Positions 1-6,737 of a stretch of DNA of 33,078 nt are shown here, in pieces; position 1 is the stretch's first letter, and each line of letters opens with the position of its first letter. The notes under the pieces were generated by a model. It searched no databases and was not told the origin of the DNA. It saw only the letters and a list, made by a program, of their open reading frames with translations. A program made the translations under genes and the position numbers. The DNA comes from Ruminococcus sp. (GTDB taxonomy: Bacteria; Bacillota; Clostridia; Oscillospirales; Ruminococcaceae): contig JAKSQT010000021.1 of NCBI GenBank assembly GCA_024403995.1, positions 1-33,078 on the forward strand. The letters run 5' to 3'.

Positions 1-56
1 CCGACCGAGCCGACAGGTGAGACCGGCATCCCCTACGTTTTTGTGTCGGGATATTT
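1..56 (-). repeat. Truncated end of a modular structured repeat (element A family)
   Basis: Read on the minus strand, this segment matches 14864-14919: the AATATCCCGACAC lead, a GTAGGGGATGCC hairpin arm, then the first 23 bases of the 63-bp module that starts GTCTCACC. The window edge cuts the copy, so its left part is not visible. It carries no gene and lies just upstream of the pectinase promoter. Confidence 0.85.
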
Positions 57-84
57 TCAGTCATAAATATGATACTATAAATCA

Positions 85-113
85 TTGAATTTCGGGAGTA
101 TACAATATATAAT
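85..113 (+). promoter_or_regulatory. Promoter of the pectinase gene
   Basis: A -35 box TTGAAT at 85-90 and a consensus -10 box TATAAT at 108-113 are separated by 17 bp. The ribosome binding site AAAGGAG lies at about 136-142, ahead of the ATG at 151. The predicted leader is only about 30 nt. Confidence 0.7.
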
Positions 114-150
114 ATAATTACACGATAATCTATCCAAAGGAGTGTAAAGA

Positions 151-3100
151 ATGTTAATAAAACTATCTGAAAATTCAAAGCGGATTTATGCGGCATTTAC
201 AGCATTTGCGGTACTTCTTGCCGTACTGCTGACATTTCCGTCAGCAAGAGCATATGCGGCAGGCACCGACCTCTATGTAGGCTACTCAGGCAGGCAGAAC
301 AACTTCTCAACGGTTCAGGATGCAGTCAACAAAGCCGCAAGTCTCAACCCGACAAGCGAGGAACAGCGTGTAACTATCCACATTGCTCCCGGCACGTACA
401 GACAGCAGGTGATCGTCCAGACACCGTACATAACATTCATCAACGACGAACCGTCAAAGGGCGATGCAGTCCTCACATGGTACTACGGCATTGGCTATAA
501 ATACTACAGCGCAAACTCCAAGGGCTATTACGATGCAAATGCCGCTATGTCAAAATCGGCTAAGAATGTGGCTAATTACCGTTGGGGAGCTACCGTTCAG
601 CTTTGGAGCAAGGCAACTAATTTCAGGGCGGAGAATATCGTTTTCGAGAACTCCTTCAACCGCTATATGACCAGTGAGGAAGTTGCCGACGGCGTTGAAT
701 GTACTAACGAGACTCTCACTGTGGGACGAAATGCTTTTACAGATGTTCAGGCTAAATCCCAGACAGAACGTGCTGCGGCTCTCTCGGCAGATGCAGGCTA
801 CTGTGAATTTCTCAACTGCAAGTTCCTCAGCAGTCAGGATACTCTCTATGCAGGCGCTTCACCTCAGTACTATAAAAACTGCCTTATAGAAGGTCAGACC
901 GACTATATCTTCGGCGACTGTGCGGCTGTTTTTGATAGCTGTGAACTGCGCTGGAAGGGTTACAGCAGTGGTTCTCTCGGAGGATATATCACCGCTGAAC
1001 GTGACGAGAACAATGACGATACAGGCTATCTTTTCTCGAACTGCAAGGTAACTGCAAATCCGGATCTTACGGTTTCTACGGGATATCTCGGCAGACCGTG
1101 GAGACAGTCGGCTAAGGTCATGTTCATCAATACCACCCTTGCAAACGGCAATATGATAACTCCCGAAGGCTGGACTTCAATGAGCGGCGTACAGCCTGAA
1201 ACTGTTGACGGCTTCAAGGAATACGGCACAAAGCTTGCAAACGGTCAGTCTGTTGACCTCTCAAGACGCAAGGGACATACCCTCTCCGCAAACGATGCAA
1301 ATAATATAAAGCTTGAAAATTACATGAAGAACTGGTCACCGTCTTTCCTCTATTCTTCGGGAAGTTCAGAGCAGTCACAGTCAGGTCAGCAGTCGGATAT
1401 CACACCTTCCGTAAGCGATGCCATAAAGACCTGCGGCGGCTGGTTCGAGGAAGCTTATGTCGAATGGGACAGCTCAAAAATCGGCAGTAATGTAAAAATA
1501 AGCTATGCTCCAAGCGGCAGTTCAGACTTCGTTCAGGCAGACTCGGAGCTTATCCGCAGTTCCCGTGCCGATATAGCGGGACTGAAAGGCAATACCGAAT
1601 ATACCCTGAAAATCGAGGGTTCATCGGGTTCGGCAGAGTGTACGGTAAAGACTATGGCTTATGACAGAAGCGGCTATGCTCATTTCAATACATCATCGGG
1701 CGTGGGCGCATACAACAACGACGGTACGCTGAAATCAGGCGTTCAGGTCATCTATGTCACCAACTCAAACAAGGATACTATAACCTACGGCGGCAAAACA
1801 GGTCTGTATAACATCTTCTACAGCGCAAAGCCGAGCAACGTTGTTTTCCGTTTTATCGGCAATGTGGGAGTTCCTTCAGGCGCAAAGGCTAATGACGGTC
1901 AGCAGAATGACGGCTCAAGTATGCTCTATCTCCAGAACGCAGAAAACGTTACCATCGAGGGTATAGGCTATGATGCAAACCTCGATAAATGGGGATTTGA
2001 GATGAAACGATGCAAGAGCATTGAGGTACGCAACCTGTGGCTCGGCAAATATCCGGACGACGGCATATCAATGACAGGCTCGGACGATAACCGTTCGGCT
2101 CATATCTGGGTACACAATAACTCTCTCGAATCGGGCTATAACCGGTTCGCAGGAAACGGCATTGTCGATGACGATAAGGCAGACGGCGACGGCTCAACTG
2201 ATATCAAATGGTCTGAATATGTCACGATTTCCTACAATGTCTACACGAACTGCCACAAGACATCACTCGTCGGAGGCGGCACAAACCATTTTCAGGACTG
2301 GATAACCTATCACCACAACTGGTTCAACGGCACGGAGTCACGTAACCCTCGTGCAAGAAATGCCCATATCCACAGCTATAACAACTACTTCACCAACAAC
2401 AAGCAGTACGGTATAGGCGCTTCATACAACTCGAAGATATTCTCCGAGGCAAACTATTTTGAAAAGACAAATCTCCCGCTTGATGCAGAAAACATCGGAA
2501 GTGACGCATATTCGGGCACTATCAAGTCATACGGAGACAAATTCGTAAGCTGTAATATGGGAAGCGGTCTTGCATATCAGACCGTGAACAGCCGCAATGA
2601 CAAGGCATATATCAACAACCTGAAACAGGGCGGCGACGGCTATGACAACTTCGACACCGACAGCTCAAAGATATACGGCTCGTATAATGTACAGTCCGCA
2701 GATGCCGCAAAGAATGAGGTCATGGCATACGCAGGCAGAATGCAGAACAAGGCTTACAATACAGGTTTGGCAACAAGCGGCAGTCAGGGCACGACTCAGC
2801 CGACCGATATCGGAATAACAAGCGCTCTTATCAGCAATTTCGGTGTTCTGGACTATACATACGGTTCAGCATGGTCAGTTGCAGAGAATGCAAAGGTCTA
2901 TGACAAGGCTTTCGGCGACCGTGATTTTGCGGTAACGGCACTCCCACAGACTCTTGCAGGTTCAGAGCATATCATCACAGCCTGCGACTCAAAGAATACA
3001 GATGCAGACCTTGCACAGTTCACGGCTTTGGCTGATGTTACGGTATATGTTGCAATTGACAGCAGAGTGACGAATATTCCGTCATGGCTCGGCGCATACA

Positions 3101-3597
3101 CGAATACATGGGAGACTCTCACCATAACCGACAGCTCGGCTGAAAGGACGTTCAATATCTACAGCCGTGACTTCAAGGCAGGCGAAAATGTAACTCTCGG
3201 CACAAACGGACAGAGTTCAGGCGTTATGAATTATACGGCATATGTCAAGGAAAAGCCCGTGGTTACTACTGTGACAACAACTACTGCCACGACCACGACC
3301 ACGACTACAACTACTGTGACGACTGCCACAACGACCACAACTGTTTCCGTGGAAATAACGGACAGCATGGCAGGCGATGCAAACTGTGACGGCAAGGTAA
3401 ATATGTCGGACGTAGTGCTTATTATGCAGTCTATGGTAAATCCTGATAAATTCGGAATAAACGGCAGTGACAGTTCACATATGACACGTCAGGGCATGAC
3501 AAACGGCGATGTTGTGGGCAGAGACGGCATAACGAACCTTGATGCACTGGAGATACAGAAGTATCTGCTTGACCTTGTTTCGGAGCTTACATTATAA
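151..3597 (+). CDS. Bifunctional pectinesterase / pectate lyase (PL1) with dockerin
   Basis: Secreted multidomain pectin-degrading enzyme of 1148 aa. A signal peptide spans residues 1-37 and ends at an AxA-like AYAA site. Residues about 38-390 are a pectin methylesterase domain with QDTLY (229-233), DYIFG (251-255) and GRPW (314-317), which carry the catalytic Asp and Arg motifs of the CE8 family. Residues about 425-500 resemble a fibronectin-type linker. Residues about 505-870 are a right-handed parallel beta-helix pectate lyase of the PL1 type, with the RNPRAR motif (731-736) supplying the catalytic Arg. Residues 890-1035 are an unassigned domain. A Thr-rich linker (1039-1064) leads to a C-terminal dockerin (1075-1146) with two calcium-loop repeats starting GDANCDGKVN and GRDGITNLDA. 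De-esterification followed by beta-elimination on one chain is a logical pairing. The dockerin implies assembly on a cohesin scaffold that is not in this window. Confidence 0.93.
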   Translation: MLIKLSENSKRIYAAFTAFAVLLAVLLTFPSARAYAAGTDLYVGYSGRQNNFSTVQDAVNKAASLNPTSEEQRVTIHIAPGTYRQQVIVQTPYITFINDEPSKGDAVLTWYYGIGYKYYSANSKGYYDANAAMSKSAKNVANYRWGATVQLWSKATNFRAENIVFENSFNRYMTSEEVADGVECTNETLTVGRNAFTDVQAKSQTERAAALSADAGYCEFLNCKFLSSQDTLYAGASPQYYKNCLIEGQTDYIFGDCAAVFDSCELRWKGYSSGSLGGYITAERDENNDDTGYLFSNCKVTANPDLTVSTGYLGRPWRQSAKVMFINTTLANGNMITPEGWTSMSGVQPETVDGFKEYGTKLANGQSVDLSRRKGHTLSANDANNIKLENYMKNWSPSFLYSSGSSEQSQSGQQSDITPSVSDAIKTCGGWFEEAYVEWDSSKIGSNVKISYAPSGSSDFVQADSELIRSSRADIAGLKGNTEYTLKIEGSSGSAECTVKTMAYDRSGYAHFNTSSGVGAYNNDGTLKSGVQVIYVTNSNKDTITYGGKTGLYNIFYSAKPSNVVFRFIGNVGVPSGAKANDGQQNDGSSMLYLQNAENVTIEGIGYDANLDKWGFEMKRCKSIEVRNLWLGKYPDDGISMTGSDDNRSAHIWVHNNSLESGYNRFAGNGIVDDDKADGDGSTDIKWSEYVTISYNVYTNCHKTSLVGGGTNHFQDWITYHHNWFNGTESRNPRARNAHIHSYNNYFTNNKQYGIGASYNSKIFSEANYFEKTNLPLDAENIGSDAYSGTIKSYGDKFVSCNMGSGLAYQTVNSRNDKAYINNLKQGGDGYDNFDTDSSKIYGSYNVQSADAAKNEVMAYAGRMQNKAYNTGLATSGSQGTTQPTDIGITSALISNFGVLDYTYGSAWSVAENAKVYDKAFGDRDFAVTALPQTLAGSEHIITACDSKNTDADLAQFTALADVTVYVAIDSRVTNIPSWLGAYTNTWETLTITDSSAERTFNIYSRDFKAGENVTLGTNGQSSGVMNYTAYVKEKPVVTTVTTTTATTTTTTTTTVTTATTTTTVSVEITDSMAGDANCDGKVNMSDVVLIMQSMVNPDKFGINGSDSSHMTRQGMTNGDVVGRDGITNLDALEIQKYLLDLVSELTL

Positions 3598-3610
3598 TTA
3601 AAACTTTGTA

Positions 3611-3639
3611 GGGGCGACCATTGGCCGCCCTTGTTTTTC
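3611..3639 (+). terminator. Intrinsic terminator after the pectinase gene
   Basis: GGGCG (3612-3616) pairs with CGCCC (3626-3630), with inner CC/GG pairs, followed by TTGTTTTTCTT. The hairpin belongs to the TGTAGGGG-type short hairpin family found elsewhere in the window. The T-tract runs directly into the -35 box of the next gene. Confidence 0.7.
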
Positions 3640-3668
3640 TTGACAAAACACGAAAAACATGGTAAAAT
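3640..3668 (+). promoter_or_regulatory. Promoter of the first zinc-ribbon/DUF805 gene
   Basis: TTGACA at 3640-3645, a 17-bp spacer, and TAAAAT at 3663-3668 with an extended -10 TGG immediately upstream. The same arrangement (T-tract, TTGACA, 17 bp, TGnTAAAAT) precedes the next two paralogues. Confidence 0.8.
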
Positions 3669-3701
3669 CAAGCTGTATAGTATAATTGAGGAGTGGTTTA
3701 T

Positions 3702-4430
3702 ATGAGATGTACAAATTGTGGAAATGAGCTAAAGGACGGTGCTAAGTTCTGCGGCAAGTGCGGCATGGCGGTGACGGAGAATAATTTCGGTATGCCATAT
3801 AATCAGCCGCAGAATATGGGTATGCCAAGCGGTCAGCCACAGTATAACGGTCAGCCGAATATGGCAATGCAGAACAGTCAGCCGCAGTACGGCTATAATC
3901 AGCCAAACCCTGCAATGAACATGAACGACGGTCTGAAAAGTCCGAAATACGTGGGATTTATCGATGCAATAAAGCTTTTCTTCAAGAACTATGCCAATTT
4001 CAAAGGGCGCTCAACACGCTCGGAATTCTGGCTTGCAGAGTTTGCAGTATTTATGATTTATGTTCTGCTGACCGTGCCGTTCATAGCGTGGTGCGCAGGC
4101 AATACCAAATTCATATTCAGCTCGTGGGATAATTTCATTTCAGGCTTTGTCGGCTCACTGACCGTATGGGGCATATGCGTAATCATTTTCACGTTTGGAA
4201 TATTTCTTCCGATGCTCTCGCTTCAGGTAAGGCGGCTTCATGATATCGGGCTTTCGGGATGGCTTGTCCTCATTCCTACGGCATCGCTCTTTCTCACAGA
4301 GTATCTTCCGTCATCACTTGAATATGTGGCGAGCTTATTATTTCTCGCTCCCATAGTGGTATACTGTCTGCCGAGCAAGGGCGACAATCAATGGGGACCT
4401 GCGCCTGAACAGAAACAGAGGTATATGTAA
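3702..4430 (+). CDS. Zinc-ribbon DUF805 membrane protein, paralogue 1
   Basis: 242 aa. An in-frame GTG lies at 3693, but GAGGAG at 3688-3693 is correctly spaced only from the ATG at 3702, which gives the N-terminus MRCTNCG. A CxxC...CxxC zinc ribbon covers residues 1-22. A Pro/Gln/Met/Asn-rich linker (about 27-77) carries QPQYN-like units. The DUF805 domain covers about 79-242: the conserved FKGRSTRSEFW entry, several hydrophobic segments, the family signature VRRLHDIGLSGW, and a WGPAPE end. Function is unknown. DUF805 proteins are small inner-membrane proteins, and the ribbon would face the cytoplasm. It is the first of three tandem paralogues, each with its own promoter. The linker sequence differs strongly between copies while the membrane domain is conserved. 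Confidence 0.85.
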   Translation: MRCTNCGNELKDGAKFCGKCGMAVTENNFGMPYNQPQNMGMPSGQPQYNGQPNMAMQNSQPQYGYNQPNPAMNMNDGLKSPKYVGFIDAIKLFFKNYANFKGRSTRSEFWLAEFAVFMIYVLLTVPFIAWCAGNTKFIFSSWDNFISGFVGSLTVWGICVIIFTFGIFLPMLSLQVRRLHDIGLSGWLVLIPTASLFLTEYLPSSLEYVASLLFLAPIVVYCLPSKGDNQWGPAPEQKQRYM

Positions 4431-4433
4431 TTC

Positions 4434-4611
4434 TAAGGCAACACCGCACAAAGCACGTCTGACGACTTTGTACGTCATAAACTTGTATCTTTTCCGTCAT
4501 CTTGCACAGAAATTCTTTGCCATACGACAGTATGCCTGCAAAATTTCTGTACAATCTGACGAAAAATCTAACTGCGTTTCTGCCGCACAATCTTTGTGCG
4601 GTGTTGCCCTA
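4434..4611. mobile_element. MITE-like element with TAAGGCAACACCG terminal inverted repeats
   Basis: A 19-bp inverted repeat with one mismatch bounds the element (4435-4453 and 4592-4610; outer motif AAGGCAACACCGCACAAAG). Inside, ACAGAAATT and AATTTCTGT form a second inverted pair around 4507-4550. TA lies at both outer edges, consistent with a TA target duplication as used by IS630/Tc1-mariner elements (inference). There is no room for a transposase. Solo end fragments occur at 20826-20840 and 28968-28980. It lies between the first and second DUF805 genes. Confidence 0.75.
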
Positions 4612-4642
4612 ATTATTTCAATATTTTGCCTTGTTTTTTTTC

Positions 4643-4671
4643 TTGACAAAAACATAAACTTGTGATAAAAT
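4643..4671 (+). promoter_or_regulatory. Promoter of the second zinc-ribbon/DUF805 gene
   Basis: TTGACA at 4643-4648, 17 bp, then TAAAAT at 4666-4671 with an extended -10 TGA. It follows directly on a run of T residues (4632-4641), as in the two sister promoters. The ribosome binding site GGGGAGG precedes the ATG at 4709. Confidence 0.8.
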
Positions 4672-4708
4672 GAAACTACAAAATAATAATTTTGGGGAGG
4701 ATTAATAT

Positions 4709-5647
4709 ATGAAATGTAAATTTTGCGGTAATGAAATACCGGTTGGTGCAAGATATTGCGAGGAATGCGGTGCGGCTGTCGAGGAGTCTGACGGCAGAAT
4801 AAATCTGTCCAAAGACAACGGCGGTATGCTTGATATTTCCTCACCGAATGCAGGTATGAGCGACAATGTAAATACACAGAACAGCTATAATCAGGAACAA
4901 CAGCAGTACGGCAATCAGCAGTATGGCGGTCAGCAGCAGTACGGAAACCAGCAGTATGGCGGTCAGCAGCAGTACGGTAACCAGCAGTACGGCGGTCAGC
5001 AGCAGTACGGTAATCAGCAGTACGGCGGTCAGCAGCAGTATGGAAACCAGCAGTATGGCGGTCAGCAGCAGTACGGTAATCAGCAGTACGGCGGTCAGCA
5101 GCAGTATGGTAACCAGCAGTACGGCGGTCAGCAGCAGTATGGAAACCAGCAGTACGGCAATCAGCAGTACGGAGCAATGGGAATGGGCATGGGTATGCCT
5201 ATGTATAACGAAGGCTTCGGCAGTCCGAGATATGTCGGTTTCGGCGAGGCAATAAAGCTTTTCTTCAAGAATTACACCAATTTCAGCGGACGTTCAACAC
5301 GTTCGGAATACTGGTGGGTACAGCTTTTCATGTTTATAGTATCTTTTGCATTTGGATTATTCATTAGCATTGAGGCAGCTTCAATAGACTACTCACGTAA
5401 TTCAACAGGCGGCGGATTTGCATTTGCAATGATAATATTAGTTATTTTCTATCTTGCTATTATAATTCCGTCACTTGCAATTACAGTAAGACGACTTCAC
5501 GATATCGGCAAAAGCGGTTGGATGTATTTCATAACGTTTATTCCGTGGGTAGGCAGTATCATTCTTCTTGTATTCACCTGCATGGCAAGTCAGCCGTGTG
5601 CTAATCAGTGGGGACCTGCACCAAATCCGGGCAGAGGTACATATTGA
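4709..5647 (+). CDS. Zinc-ribbon DUF805 membrane protein, paralogue 2, with Q/Y/G/N repeat domain
   Basis: 312 aa. Residues 1-22 form a CxxC...CxxC zinc ribbon (MKCKFCG, CEECG). Residues about 65-155 are a near-perfect repeat of the 11-residue unit QQYGNQQYGGQ, seven full units plus a partial one, encoded by 33-bp direct DNA repeats. A Met/Gly stretch follows, then SPRYVGF opens the DUF805 domain (about 172-310) with GRSTRSEYWW and VRRLHDIGKSGW and about four hydrophobic segments. The repeat composition (Gln, Tyr, Gly, Asn only) is like prion-like or phase-separating low-complexity domains; that role is inference. Repeat number is likely variable between strains. Function is unknown. The gene is monocistronic, with its own promoter and a terminator at 5655. 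Confidence 0.88.
   Translation: MKCKFCGNEIPVGARYCEECGAAVEESDGRINLSKDNGGMLDISSPNAGMSDNVNTQNSYNQEQQQYGNQQYGGQQQYGNQQYGGQQQYGNQQYGGQQQYGNQQYGGQQQYGNQQYGGQQQYGNQQYGGQQQYGNQQYGGQQQYGNQQYGNQQYGAMGMGMGMPMYNEGFGSPRYVGFGEAIKLFFKNYTNFSGRSTRSEYWWVQLFMFIVSFAFGLFISIEAASIDYSRNSTGGGFAFAMIILVIFYLAIIIPSLAITVRRLHDIGKSGWMYFITFIPWVGSIILLVFTCMASQPCANQWGPAPNPGRGTY
4909..5165 (+). repeat. 33-bp coding tandem repeat array
   Basis: A direct repeat of about 33 bp, roughly seven full copies plus a partial one, encodes the 11-residue QQYGNQQYGGQ unit of the second DUF805 protein. Copies differ mainly by synonymous third-position changes (for example TAC/TAT, GGT/GGA/GGC, AAT/AAC), so the amino-acid repeat is more conserved than the DNA. 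Confidence 0.95.
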
Positions 5648-5654
5648 GTTAATT

Positions 5655-5688
5655 CAGCACTCTGAATATTCAGGGTGCTGTTTTTCTT
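5655..5688 (+). terminator. Intrinsic terminator after DUF805 paralogue 2
   Basis: CAGCAC (5655-5660) pairs with GTGCTG (5675-5680), and inner CTGAA/TTCAG extend the stem. TTTTTCTT follows, and its last two T residues are the start of the next TTGACA -35 box. Confidence 0.85.
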
Positions 5689-5715
5689 GACAAACGATGC
5701 AGGCTGTGGTAAAAT
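5687..5715 (+). promoter_or_regulatory. Promoter of the third zinc-ribbon/DUF805 gene
   Basis: TTGACA at 5687-5692, 17 bp, TAAAAT at 5710-5715 with extended -10 TGG. Same design as the promoters at 3640 and 4643. The -35 box overlaps the terminator T-tract of the preceding gene. Confidence 0.8.
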
Positions 5716-5748
5716 AAAATTACTAAAATGTTATAGGGGGACACGGAT

Positions 5749-6459
5749 ATGAAATGTACATCATGCGGAAACATGATATCAGAAAATGCGAAATTCTGCC
5801 GTATATGCGGAGCTGCCATAACAAAACCGGAGCCGCAGAAGGAAGTTTTTGATATGCCTGACCTTTTTGCAACGGATGCAGAAGCAAATGCAAAGCCGCA
5901 GAGCAGAGTGGAAATGTATGATGACCGTCAGAATTACGGAAATCAGGCAGAATATGAAAATCAGGAGAATTTTGACGAGCCGCTGAAGCGTGGCAGATAT
6001 GACCTGCCTATATATAATGAGGGCGACGGCAGTCCGAGATATGTCGGATTTGCTGATGCGATTAAGTTATTTTTCAACAACTGCTTCAATTACAAAGGAC
6101 GCTCGACACGTTCCGAATTCTGGTGGGTACAGCTTTTTACAGGCGTAATAACAATAATAATATTCAACATTCTAAATATACTCAGTGCGAATGCTGAAAA
6201 AAATGATAAATACGGATTTGTCGGAATAGCATCGCTTGTGCTGTCAGCAGTGCTCTTAATACTTGCAATTCCGTCGATATCGCTGATAATAAGGCGGCTT
6301 CATGACGTTGGAAAGAGCGGCAATTATTTCTGGTTTGCGCTTATCCCGACTATCGGCATAGTAATACTTATCGTATTTTTGTCAAAGGAAAGCGAAGATA
6401 ATGCCAATCCGTGGGGTACTGCGCCCAATCCGGACACCAGACCGGGTAAGTTTTTATAA
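5749..6459 (+). CDS. Zinc-ribbon DUF805 membrane protein, paralogue 3
   Basis: 236 aa. A zinc ribbon lies at residues 1-22 (MKCTSCG, CRICG). The linker (about 25-92) is acidic and polar rather than repetitive, with only short NYGNQ-like echoes of the neighbour. The DUF805 domain starts at SPRYVGF and contains YKGRSTRSEFWW, hydrophobic segments and IRRLHDVGKSG, ending WGTAPNPD. Function is unknown. It is the last of the trio and faces dnaJ convergently across a 263-bp palindrome. The start ATG at 5749 follows a purine-rich AGGGGGA ribosome binding site. Confidence 0.85.
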   Translation: MKCTSCGNMISENAKFCRICGAAITKPEPQKEVFDMPDLFATDAEANAKPQSRVEMYDDRQNYGNQAEYENQENFDEPLKRGRYDLPIYNEGDGSPRYVGFADAIKLFFNNCFNYKGRSTRSEFWWVQLFTGVITIIIFNILNILSANAEKNDKYGFVGIASLVLSAVLLILAIPSISLIIRRLHDVGKSGNYFWFALIPTIGIVILIVFLSKESEDNANPWGTAPNPDTRPGKFL

Positions 6460-6467
6460 TAAAAAAA

Positions 6468-6730
6468 CGGCTGCTAATAACGGTGGTACTCATATAGAAG
6501 TTTTTACTATTTATCGGGGAAAACCTTTCTGAGGAAAGGTTCTTCCCCGAACCCCTTTCCAAAGACTTTTAATATTAGGGTGGATATCATACCTGACATA
6601 TGTCAGGTATGACATCCACTAACACTGAAAGTTTTAGGAAGGGAGTTTGAGGGAGAACCCTTTTTCAAAAGGGTTTCCCTCAATAATAAGTACAAAGTTT
6701 CTGTATAAGCATCGCTGTTATTAGCAGCCG
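6468..6730. repeat. 263-bp near-complete palindrome between convergent genes
   Basis: The outer arms CGGCTGCTAATAAC (6468-6481) and GTTATTAGCAGCCG (6717-6730) are perfect complements, and complementarity continues imperfectly for more than 90 bp inward. The centre is a perfect 26-bp palindrome (6587-6612) around CCTGACATATGTCAGG, and the arithmetic midpoint of the arms falls there. Smaller nested hairpins occur in each arm (6514-6547 and 6649-6682). There is no coding capacity. The outer arms followed by A/T-rich tracts could act as a bidirectional terminator for the DUF805 paralogue and dnaJ. It may also be a MITE with long inverted arms. Confidence 0.85.
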
Positions 6731-6737
6731 CTATTTA

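Noticed and set aside
4909-5165. 33-bp repeats resembling a CRISPR array
   Set aside because: Units are contiguous without unique spacers and encode an in-frame peptide repeat; there are no cas genes.
4497-5255. Long open frames on both strands across the 33-bp repeat array
   Set aside because: They are out-of-frame readings of the Q/Y/G/N repeat (poly Ser/Thr/Val or His/Arg/Thr/Ala patterns), with no ribosome binding site.
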